From: an uncultured beta proteobacterium | Lineage (GTDB): Bacteria; Pseudomonadota; Gammaproteobacteria; Burkholderiales; Burkholderiaceae_C | DNA: 5,159 bases | Assembly (NCBI GenBank): GCA_903958915.1 | Contig: CAJBVC010000540.1 | Coordinates: forward strand, 1-5,159 | Reading direction: 5' to 3' | In this document: positions 1-5,159 of the stretch, piece after piece | How positions within the stretch are numbered: the stretch's first letter is position 1 | Layout of the letters: each line of letters starts with the position of its first letter | Notes under the pieces: generated by a model | What the model was told of the DNA's origin: nothing | Databases searched by the model: none | What the model saw: the letters and a program-made list of their open reading frames with translations, nothing else | Made by a program: the position numbers and the translations under genes

Positions 1-547
1 GTTTTGAGCCAAAAGTGCCCATTACGCTTGTGGACTGTGCGCAGATAGCTCCTATTTGTATAGCATCGCTGCGTTCGATCGCATCGGCCAGTCCGTCGCA
101 GGGCTGCACTACAAATTCCGCTTGCCCGGAAAGACTTTCCAGCAGCGTGCGGAATTTTTCACTCTGCAACGTTCCGCGCGTAGCCATGACGCCAATGCGG
201 TGCGTGGTACTCAGGGCCACTGCGGGTTTGAGTGCTGGCTCGATTCCCACGATGGGTAATTCGGGGTGCGTCTCGCGCATCAGGTGAATGGCAGCGGCGG
301 TGGCGGTATTGCAGGCCACCACCATCGCCTTGACGCGGTGTTGTGCAGTGAGGTAACGGGTGATCGCCGACGCGCGCTCAATGATGTGCCTGTCTTCGCG
401 TTCGCCATAGGGGGCGTGGCCCTGATCGGCCAGATAAACGAAGCGCTCGTGGGGCAGTTCGGCCAGCAACGCGCGCAGCACGCTCAAGCCACCCACACCG
501 CTGTCAAACACGCCGATGGCGTCAACATTGCGGTTGACACCATTCAT
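1..547 (-). CDS. murI: Glutamate racemase, N-terminal 182 residues (3' end outside window)
   Basis: Cytoplasmic enzyme that interconverts L- and D-glutamate without a cofactor, supplying D-Glu for peptidoglycan. Read from the minus strand, the ATG at 547 opens a frame with no stop to the window edge. Visible hallmarks are the N-terminal GVFDSGVGGLSVLRAL motif with the catalytic-region Asp at residue 15, YLADQGHAPYGER at about 39-51 (more usually ADSGHAPYG), the first catalytic cysteine in VVACNTATA (Cys79) and GIEPALKPA at about 101-109. The second catalytic cysteine (GCTHYP motif) would lie beyond the edge, so completeness cannot be judged. The start lies 10 bp after the fumarase TGA. The only Shine-Dalgarno-like bases (GAGAG) overlap that stop, which suggests co-transcription and translational coupling. 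Another ATG at 543 is in a different frame. Residues about 161-182 are encoded by a sequence resembling a dispersed Comamonadaceae repeat. Family assignment is very secure. Confidence 0.95.
   Translation of the reverse strand, partial: MNGVNRNVDAIGVFDSGVGGLSVLRALLAELPHERFVYLADQGHAPYGEREDRHIIERASAITRYLTAQHRVKAMVVACNTATAAAIHLMRETHPELPIVGIEPALKPAVALSTTHRIGVMATRGTLQSEKFRTLLESLSGQAEFVVQPCDGLADAIERSDAIQIGAICAQSTSVMGTFGSK
2..65. repeat. Dispersed-repeat-like sequence within murI
   Basis: The plus strand here begins TTTGAGCCAAAA and ends AGCTCCTATTTGTATAGCA, with a CGCTTG...GCGCAG core between. From memory this resembles a roughly 60-bp element scattered through Comamonadaceae genomes, usually between genes, whose typical form has TTTGAGCCAAAAT at one end, a central AGCGCTT/AAGCGC inverted pair and AGCTAT...ATAGCA at the other end. 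The central palindrome is degenerate in this copy. It lies inside the murI frame and is read through without a stop, encoding roughly Asp161 to Lys182. Recognition is by recall rather than alignment, and only one copy is in the window. Confidence 0.55.
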
Positions 548-557
548 GCTGGGGCTC

Positions 558-2108
558 TCAGGCGCTGGCGACCGGAATCGTCTTGAACTCTCCGCTGGCA
601 ATCTTCTTTTGCCACTCGGCGGGTCCCGTGATGTGGGCGCTGGTGCCGCCCGCGTCGACGGCTACCGTCACCGGCATGTCGACCACGTCAAATTCGTAGA
701 TGGCTTCCATGCCGAGGTCGGCAAAGCCCAACACCTTGGCGGTCTTGATGGCCTTGGACACCAGGTAGGCGGCGCCACCCACCGCCATCAAATAGGCGCT
801 CTGGTGCTTCTTGATCGCCTCGATGGCAACCGGCCCGCGCTCGGACTTACCAATCATGGCAATCAGGCCGGTTTCCGCCAGCATCATCTCGGTAAATCCG
901 TCCATGCGCGTGGCGGTGGTAGGGCCAGCCGGGCCAACCGCTTCGTCGCGCACCGGGTCTACCGGGCCAACGTAGTAAATGACGCGGTTGGTGAAGTCGA
1001 CCGGCAACTTCTCGCCTTTCGCCAACATATCCTTGATGCGCTTGTGTGCCGCATCGCGCCCGGTGAGCATCTTGCCGTTGAGCAGCAGCGTGTCGCCCGG
1101 CTTCCAGCTGGCCACTTCGGCCTTGGTCAGAGTGTTCAGGTCCACCTTTTTGCTCTTCACATAGTCGGGTTTCCAGGCGACGTCGGGCCAGGAGTCCAAC
1201 AATGGGGGCGTGAGGTACACCGGCCCGCTGCCATCCATCACAAAGTGGGCGTGGCGGGTGGCCGCACAATTTGGGATCATGGCCACGGGCTTGCTGGCGG
1301 CGTGGGTGGGGTACATCTTGATCTTGATGTCCAGCACCGTGGTCAAACCACCCAGACCCTGTGCGCCAATGCCCAGGGCGTTCACTTTTTCATACAGTTC
1401 CAGCCGCAACTCCTCCACCTTGGAGAGTGCGGCGCCACTAGTGGCCTTGGCCTGCAACTCATACATGTCGAGGTCGTCCATCAGGCTTTCCTTGGCCATC
1501 AAAACGGCTTTCTCGGCGGTGCCGCCAATGCCAATGCCGAGCATGCCCGGCGGGCACCAGCCTGCGCCCATGGTGGGAACCGTCTTGAGAATCCATTCGA
1601 CCACGTTGTCGCCCGGGTTGAGCATGACCATCTTGCTCTTGTTTTCCGAGCCGCCGCCCTTGGCTGCCACGGTCACCTCCAGCGTATTGCCGGGCACGAT
1701 TTCGCTGAAGATCACTGCGGGGGTGTTGTCCTTGGTGTTTTTGCGCTCGAACTGCGGGTCTGCCACCACGCTGGCGCGCAGGGTGTTGTCCGGATGGTTG
1801 TAGCCGCGGCGCACGCCCTCATTAATGGCGTCATCCAGGCTGCCGGTGAACCCTTCCCAGCGCACGTCCATGCCCACTTTCAGGAACACGTTGACGATAC
1901 CGGTGTCTTGGCAAATGGGGCGCTGGCCAGTCGCGCTCATCTTGCTGTTGGTCAGGATCTGCGCGATGGCGTCCTTGGCTGCCGCACTTTGCTCGCGTTC
2001 GTAGGCACGGGCCAGGTGCGCGATGTAGTCGGCGGGATGGTAGTAACTGATGTACTGCAGCGCAGCGGCAATAGATTCGACGAGATCATTCTGGCGTATG
2101 GCGGTCAT
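558..2108 (-). CDS. fumA: Fumarate hydratase class I (4Fe-4S fumarase)
   Basis: TCA-cycle enzyme hydrating fumarate to L-malate in the cytoplasm. The 516-residue single chain is of the iron-sulfur class I type (E. coli FumA is about 548). The three cysteines expected to hold the [4Fe-4S] cluster are visible: Cys66 in ICQDTG, Cys185 in GWCPPGMLGIGIGG and Cys281 in PNCAATRHAHF. Their spacing is close to that of E. coli FumA. Other family blocks are KGGGSENKSKM (about 150-160), GPTTATRMDGFTEMML (about 395-410) and IGKSERGP (about 419-426). The N-terminal Fumerase domain covers roughly residues 10-285 and the C-terminal domain roughly 290-495. The ATG at 2108 has an AGAGG about 10 nt upstream. 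The gene sits 27 bp after yqhA and 10 bp before murI, consistent with one transcript. Class I fumarases are oxygen-labile, so an aerobe often also has FumC; none is in this window. The symbol is by class, since fumA/fumB naming varies in this group. Confidence 0.96.
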   Translation of the reverse strand: MTAIRQNDLVESIAAALQYISYYHPADYIAHLARAYEREQSAAAKDAIAQILTNSKMSATGQRPICQDTGIVNVFLKVGMDVRWEGFTGSLDDAINEGVRRGYNHPDNTLRASVVADPQFERKNTKDNTPAVIFSEIVPGNTLEVTVAAKGGGSENKSKMVMLNPGDNVVEWILKTVPTMGAGWCPPGMLGIGIGGTAEKAVLMAKESLMDDLDMYELQAKATSGAALSKVEELRLELYEKVNALGIGAQGLGGLTTVLDIKIKMYPTHAASKPVAMIPNCAATRHAHFVMDGSGPVYLTPPLLDSWPDVAWKPDYVKSKKVDLNTLTKAEVASWKPGDTLLLNGKMLTGRDAAHKRIKDMLAKGEKLPVDFTNRVIYYVGPVDPVRDEAVGPAGPTTATRMDGFTEMMLAETGLIAMIGKSERGPVAIEAIKKHQSAYLMAVGGAAYLVSKAIKTAKVLGFADLGMEAIYEFDVVDMPVTVAVDAGGTSAHITGPAEWQKKIASGEFKTIPVASA

Positions 2109-2135
2109 GGTGGAGGGACCTCTGGGAGTTGAGAT

Positions 2136-2765
2136 TCAGTGATTGGCGCCTGGGGCATGCGACATCAGGCGGTCGGTGTAGGCAATCGCCATCGCCGACA
2201 GCAGGAAGGTGATGTGAATGGCAGTTTGCGCAATCAGCACTTTCTCGTCGTAATTGGCGGCGTTGATGAAGGTTTTGAGCAGGTGAATCGAGCTGATGCC
2301 GATGATGGCCGTGGCCAGCTTGACCTTGAGGACCGAGGCATTCACATGGCTGAGCCATTCGGGTTGGTCCGGGTGGCCTTCCAGGTCCATACGGCTGACA
2401 AAGGTCTCGTAGCCACCAACAATCACCATGATCAGCAGGTTGGAAATCATCACCACGTCAATCAGGGCCAATACCACCAGCATGATGATGGTCTCATTCA
2501 GTGCTGTGGTCGCCAGCGTGGTCGTTTCCTTGTACCCGATGCTGTTGATCAGGGCCTGCAGTGCAGTCTGGCTGCCAAAAGCCGCTTCCAGCAGGTGCAC
2601 CAGTTCGATCCAGAAGTGAAACACATAGACGCCCTGCGCCGCAATCAAACCCAGGTACAGAGGGAGCTGGAGCCAGCGGCTGGCAAAGATGAAACTGGGC
2701 AAGGGACGCATACGGCGGGGCGCGCCGGATGCAGAGGAGTCGATGGAGTGGGTTTTAGGCTTCAT
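2136..2765 (-). CDS. UPF0114/YqhA family inner-membrane protein (TIGR00645-like)
   Basis: A 209-residue integral membrane protein of the UPF0114 (YqhA) family, whose molecular function is not established. Recognisable family segments are [17 protein letters not shown] (about 24-40), [32 protein letters not shown] (about 96-127, in two overlapping family blocks), [13 protein letters not shown] (about 157-169) and the C-terminal [20 protein letters not shown] (about 184-203). Likely transmembrane helices are at about 32-56, 92-116, 148-166 and 178-196. It is longer than E. coli YqhA (about 164 residues) because of a basic, Ser/Pro-rich N-terminus of about 20 residues and a longer loop after helix 1 (about 62-90). 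The start is uncertain: ATG 2765 is preferred, but no good Shine-Dalgarno precedes it. An in-frame GTG at 2804 would add 13 residues, and ATG 2711 would begin right at the conserved region (191 residues). It is first in the leftward unit, with fum 27 bp downstream. Confidence 0.88.
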   Translation of the reverse strand: MKPKTHSIDSSASGAPRRMRPLPSFIFASRWLQLPLYLGLIAAQGVYVFHFWIELVHLLEAAFGSQTALQALINSIGYKETTTLATTALNETIIMLVVLALIDVVMISNLLIMVIVGGYETFVSRMDLEGHPDQPEWLSHVNASVLKVKLATAIIGISSIHLLKTFINAANYDEKVLIAQTAIHITFLLSAMAIAYTDRLMSHAPGANH

Positions 2766-2774
2766 AAGCTTGCA

Positions 2775-2780
2775 ATTGTA
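2775..2780 (-). promoter_or_regulatory. Possible -10 hexamer (TACAAT) for yqhA
   Basis: TACAAT on the minus strand matches the sigma70 -10 consensus at five of six positions. It lies only 9 nt before the preferred yqhA ATG at 2765. If used, transcription would begin within a few bases of that ATG, giving a leaderless or nearly leaderless message; otherwise translation would start at the later ATG at 2711. No good -35 element is present 16-18 bp upstream, so support is weak. Confidence 0.25.
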
Positions 2781-2843
2781 GGCTTGCGCAGCGGCTTCAG
2801 GCACGTTGCTACAGGGTGCATTGTGTAAGTTTGGGGCCAGTCA

Positions 2844-2865
2844 GTGCGTTGTAAGTGCAACCCAC
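2844..2865. promoter_or_regulatory. 22-bp imperfect inverted repeat upstream of acs (candidate operator)
   Basis: The half-sites GTGcGTTG (2844-2851) and CAACcCAC (2858-2865) are reverse complements except for one mismatched pair (C2847/C2862), and are separated by six bases, TAAGTG. The centre lies about 52 bp before the acs start, in the divergent gap, where a dimeric transcription factor could control one or both units. The symmetry is seen directly. The operator role is inferred and I do not recognise the motif as that of a named regulator. Confidence 0.4.
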
Positions 2866-2892
2866 GACATTCTCGCAACTTTTACTAAATTG

Positions 2893-2898
2893 AAGGAG
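2893..2898 (+). promoter_or_regulatory. Shine-Dalgarno of acs; decides the start
   Basis: AAGGAG is a strong ribosome-binding site. It is followed by two in-frame ATGs, at 2901 and 2907. Only 2 nt separate it from ATG 2901, which is too close for normal initiation, while ATG 2907 is 8 nt away, close to optimal. The true start is therefore most likely 2907. Confidence 0.8.
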
Positions 2899-2906
2899 AC
2901 ATGTCC

Positions 2907-4904
2907 ATGAGTGATCACAGTTCCGCGATTGAGTCCGTCCTGGTTGAAAATCGCGTTTTTCCGCCGAGCGAAGCGATGGTCAAGAACGCCCGCATTTCGG
3001 GCATGGACGGCTACAACGCCCTGTGCGCGCAGGCCGAGGCCGATTTTGAAGGGTTCTGGGCGAAACTGGCACGGGAGAACGTGGTCTGGAACAAGCCCTT
3101 CACCAAGACGCTGGACGAGTCCAACGTGCCGTTCTACAAGTGGTTTGACGACGGCGAACTCAATGCTTCTGCCAATTGCCTGGACAAACACATCGGGACA
3201 CCGACCGAGAACAAGACGGCCGTCATTTTTGAAGCTGATGACGGTACTGTCACCAAGACCACTTACAAGGAATTGCTGGCCAAAGTGAGCCAGTTTGCCA
3301 ACGCACTCAAGGGCGACGGCATTCAAAAAGGTGACCGTGTGCTGGTCTACATGCCGATGACGCTCGAAGGCGTGATTGCCATGCAAGCCTGCGCCCGCAT
3401 TGGCGCCACCCACAGCGTGGTGTTTGGCGGCTTCTCGGCCAAAGCCTTGCAGGAGCGCATCATCGACGCCGGCGCGGTGGCGGTGATCACATCCAACTAC
3501 CAGATGCGCGGCGGTAAAGAGTTGCCGCTCAAGGCTATCGTAGACGAAGGCCTGTCCATGGGTGGCTGCGAGTCCATCAAGAATGTCTACGTCTACCAGC
3601 GCACCCAGACCGCCTGCAATATGGTGGCGGGCCGCGACAAGACCTTCACCGAGGCGCTTGCCGGCAAGAGCACTGAATGCGCTCCGGTTGCGGTAGGCGC
3701 CGAGCATCCGCTGTTTATCCTCTACACCTCCGGTTCGACCGGCAAGCCCAAGGGCGTGCAGCATTCCACGGGCGGCTACCTGCTCTGGGCCAAGCTCACC
3801 ATGGACTGGACGTTTGACCTCAAACCTGAAGACATCTTCTGGTGCACCGCCGACATTGGCTGGATCACAGGCCACACCTATGTCGCCTATGGCCCCTTGG
3901 CGGCGGGCGCCACGCAGATCATTTTCGAAGGCGTTCCAACGTTCCCGAATGCTGGCCGCTTCTGGCAAATGATCGAGCGCCACAAGTGCACCATCTTCTA
4001 CACCGCGCCCACAGCGATCCGCTCCCTGATCAAGGCAGCCGAGAGCGATGCGGCGGTGCACCCCGACCGTTCCGATTTGAGCAGCCTGCGCATTCTGGGT
4101 TCTGTGGGCGAGCCCATCAATCCGGAAGCCTGGATGTGGTACTACAAGAACATCGGCCATGAAAAGTGCCCGATTGTGGACACCTTCTGGCAAACCGAAA
4201 CCGGTGGCCACATGATGAGCCCGATGCCCGGTGCCACCCCGCTGGTGCCGGGAAGCTGCACATTGCCGTTGCCGGGCATCATGGCCGGTATCGTCGACGA
4301 GGTAGGCAACGACATTCCTAACGGCACCGGCGGCATTCTGGTGGTCAAGCGCCCCTGGCCTTCCATGATTCGCACCATCTGGAACGATCCGGAGCGCTTT
4401 AAAAAGAGTTACTTTCCTGAAGAAATGGGTGGCAAGTTGTATCTGGCCGGCGACGGCGCGGTGCGCAGCGCAGACCGTGGCTACTATCGCATTACCGGCC
4501 GTATAGACGACGTGCTCAACGTATCGGGCCACCGCATGGGCACCATGGAAATTGAATCCGCGCTGGTCTCCAAGACCGACCTGGTGGCGGAAGCTGCAGT
4601 AGTAGGTCGTCCGGATGACTTGACCGGCGAAGCGATTTGCGCGTTTGTGGTGCTCAAACGCTCACGTCCGAGTGGCGATGAGGCCAAGGCCATCGCCAAG
4701 GAACTGCGCGACTGGGTTGCCAAGGAGATTGGCCCGATTGCCAAACCCAAGGACATCCGCTTTGGTGAAAACCTGCCCAAGACACGTTCGGGCAAAATCA
4801 TGCGCCGCTTGTTACGCTCGCTGGCCAAAGGCGAGTCCATCACGCAAGACACTTCGACGCTGGAAAACCCAGCCATTCTGGATCAATTGGGTCAGGCTTA
4901 TTGA
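2907..4904 (+). CDS. acs: Acetyl-CoA synthetase (AMP-forming acetate--CoA ligase)
   Basis: Cytoplasmic enzyme converting acetate, ATP and CoA to acetyl-CoA, AMP and PPi through an acetyl-adenylate. With the start at 2907, chosen from the Shine-Dalgarno spacing, it has 665 residues, near the usual 650 or so; starting at 2901 would add two. An N-terminal ACAS_N segment (about residues 35-95) precedes the AMP-binding domain. The ATP-binding loop [11 protein letters not shown] is at about 273-283. [10 protein letters not shown] at about 425-434 contains the Trp (about 428) that corresponds to Trp414 of Salmonella Acs and restricts the pocket to short acyl groups. The hinge block [18 protein letters not shown] is followed by [12 protein letters not shown] (about 516-545). 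The C-terminal [11 protein letters not shown] carries the Lys (about 630) that is reversibly acetylated in Acs enzymes, which predicts post-translational control. Propionyl-CoA synthetase is less likely given the length and motifs. It is monocistronic, with its own terminator. Confidence 0.97.
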   Translation: MSDHSSAIESVLVENRVFPPSEAMVKNARISGMDGYNALCAQAEADFEGFWAKLARENVVWNKPFTKTLDESNVPFYKWFDDGELNASANCLDKHIGTPTENKTAVIFEADDGTVTKTTYKELLAKVSQFANALKGDGIQKGDRVLVYMPMTLEGVIAMQACARIGATHSVVFGGFSAKALQERIIDAGAVAVITSNYQMRGGKELPLKAIVDEGLSMGGCESIKNVYVYQRTQTACNMVAGRDKTFTEALAGKSTECAPVAVGAEHPLFILYTSGSTGKPKGVQHSTGGYLLWAKLTMDWTFDLKPEDIFWCTADIGWITGHTYVAYGPLAAGATQIIFEGVPTFPNAGRFWQMIERHKCTIFYTAPTAIRSLIKAAESDAAVHPDRSDLSSLRILGSVGEPINPEAWMWYYKNIGHEKCPIVDTFWQTETGGHMMSPMPGATPLVPGSCTLPLPGIMAGIVDEVGNDIPNGTGGILVVKRPWPSMIRTIWNDPERFKKSYFPEEMGGKLYLAGDGAVRSADRGYYRITGRIDDVLNVSGHRMGTMEIESALVSKTDLVAEAAVVGRPDDLTGEAICAFVVLKRSRPSGDEAKAIAKELRDWVAKEIGPIAKPKDIRFGENLPKTRSGKIMRRLLRSLAKGESITQDTSTLENPAILDQLGQAY

Positions 4905-4927
4905 GTCGACTGTTGTAAGGGTTCGAC

Positions 4928-4970
4928 AAAGGCCCCAGCGTCCATGCGGCGTTGGGGCCTTTTGTGTTTT
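4928..4970 (+). terminator. Rho-independent terminator of acs
   Basis: The stem arm AAAGGCCCCAGCG (4928-4940) pairs with CGTTGGGGCCTTT (4950-4962): 13 pairs including one G-T, around a 9-nt loop. It is followed by a T-rich tail ending at 4970. The hairpin starts 23 nt after the acs stop codon. It also faces the convergent small gene on the minus strand, whose stop codon overlaps the tail. In that direction the T-run after the stem is short, so termination there would be weaker. Confidence 0.92.
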
Positions 4971-5159
4971 AGCCTCGATAGCCCAGCAAGCGTGCAGGCA
5001 GGAACAGCACGGCCTTAATGAGTGCCAGGACAGCACCGATGCCAATCCCGATCAGACGCAGTGGAATCGAGATCAGCCACACCAGGGGCCACAACAGCAG
5101 TGCCAGCAAGGCCAGGGGCCAGCACAGGAGAAACACCACCAGCCAAATGATCAGGTTCA
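4969..5159 (-). CDS. Small hydrophobic membrane protein, about 63 residues (start at window edge)
   Basis: On the minus strand an open frame of 62 codons runs in from the right edge to TAA at 4971-4969. It reads NLIIWLVVFLLCWPLALLAL, then LLWPLVWLISIPLRLIGIG, then IGAVLALIKAVLFLPARLLGYRG. It is almost entirely hydrophobic, with two or three likely membrane segments (about 2-31 and 36-53), interrupted by prolines and a few basic residues, and ends in a short basic tail. The two bases before the first complete codon are TG, so the start codon (ATG, GTG or TTG) probably sits exactly across the boundary and the protein would be about 63 residues. It converges on acs and shares its terminator region. 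The pattern resembles small uncharacterised membrane proteins found in proteobacteria. I assign no function. An N-terminally longer protein cannot be excluded. Confidence 0.65.
   Translation of the reverse strand, partial: NLIIWLVVFLLCWPLALLALLLWPLVWLISIPLRLIGIGIGAVLALIKAVLFLPARLLGYRG

Larger units (their letters stand above)
2766..2906. promoter_or_regulatory. Divergent control region between yqhA-fum-murI and acs
   Basis: This gap of about 140 bp separates two outward-facing genes and must hold, or lie next to, the promoters for both. It is locally more AT-rich than the genes, notably ACTTTTACTAAATTG just before acs. I could not find a convincing pair of sigma70 -35 and -10 hexamers for acs. 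On the minus strand a TACAAT hexamer (2780-2775) is a fair -10 match but has no good -35. A 22-bp dyad sits at 2844-2865. The control role is inferred from the layout. Confidence 0.6.

Noticed and set aside
516..2132. Long open frame (about 538 codons) on the plus strand, antisense to fumarase
   Set aside because: Same artefact: composition is rich in His, Gly, Val and Gln with no domains, and the opposite strand encodes an unmistakable class I fumarase with all three cluster cysteines.
2139..2828. Open frame of about 229 codons on the plus strand, antisense to yqhA
   Set aside because: It mirrors the YqhA-family gene, and its product has no membrane segments or recognisable motifs. The minus-strand frame has clear family signature segments.
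2831..2848. Sigma54-like GG...GC spacing (TTGGGGCCAGTCAGTGCG) upstream of acs
   Set aside because: A GG and a GC lie 12 bp apart as in -24/-12 promoters, but the flanking positions match the TTGGCACG-N4-TTGCA consensus poorly, so chance is a sufficient explanation.
2849..2854. TTGTAA as a -35 element for acs
   Set aside because: No acceptable -10 hexamer lies 16-18 bp downstream, and the hexamer falls within the dyad.
2841..4532. Very long open frame (about 563 codons) on the minus strand, antisense to acs
   Set aside because: It lies almost wholly within a clearly conserved acs. Its translation is rich in His, Gly, Ala and Arg with no recognisable domain, which is typical of antisense frames in high-GC codon usage.
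1..5159. CRISPR array, tRNA or rRNA gene, insertion sequence, phage or toxin-antitoxin module
   Set aside because: I saw no regularly spaced repeats, cloverleaf or rRNA-like sequence, transposase or integrase motifs, or paired small genes. Almost all of the window is accounted for by housekeeping genes.

Overview
The window looks like ordinary chromosome from a betaproteobacterium, most likely Comamonadaceae (Rhodoferax/Polaromonas/Acidovorax group). The evidence is the moderately high GC, the style of the Acs, class I fumarase, YqhA and MurI proteins, and a short dispersed sequence at the left edge that resembles an intergenic repeat I associate with that family. The genus is an inference from memory; no search was possible.

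Layout: two transcription units diverge from a regulatory gap of about 140 bp (2766-2906). Leftward, on the minus strand, run three closely packed genes: a UPF0114/YqhA-type inner-membrane protein (2136-2765), a class I iron-sulfur fumarate hydratase (558-2108, 27 bp downstream) and glutamate racemase murI (start 547, 10 bp downstream of the fumarase stop, cut by the window edge). Rightward, on the plus strand, runs acs, acetyl-CoA synthetase (preferred start 2907, stop 4902-4904), ending at a strong intrinsic terminator (4928-4970). Converging on that terminator from the right edge is a very hydrophobic small membrane protein of about 63 residues (minus strand, stop 4969-4971), whose start codon appears to be cut by the window boundary.

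Functionally, acs activates acetate to acetyl-CoA, which feeds the TCA cycle, and fumarase catalyses a later step of the same cycle. The two therefore make metabolic sense back to back on a shared divergent control region, which contains a 22-bp imperfect dyad upstream of acs. murI makes D-glutamate for peptidoglycan and is probably just co-transcribed with fum. YqhA has no established function.

I found no evidence of a new defence, mobile or biosynthetic system. The most interesting items are the repeat-like stretch lying inside the murI reading frame, the dyad in the acs/yqhA gap, and the unusual 5' end of yqhA.
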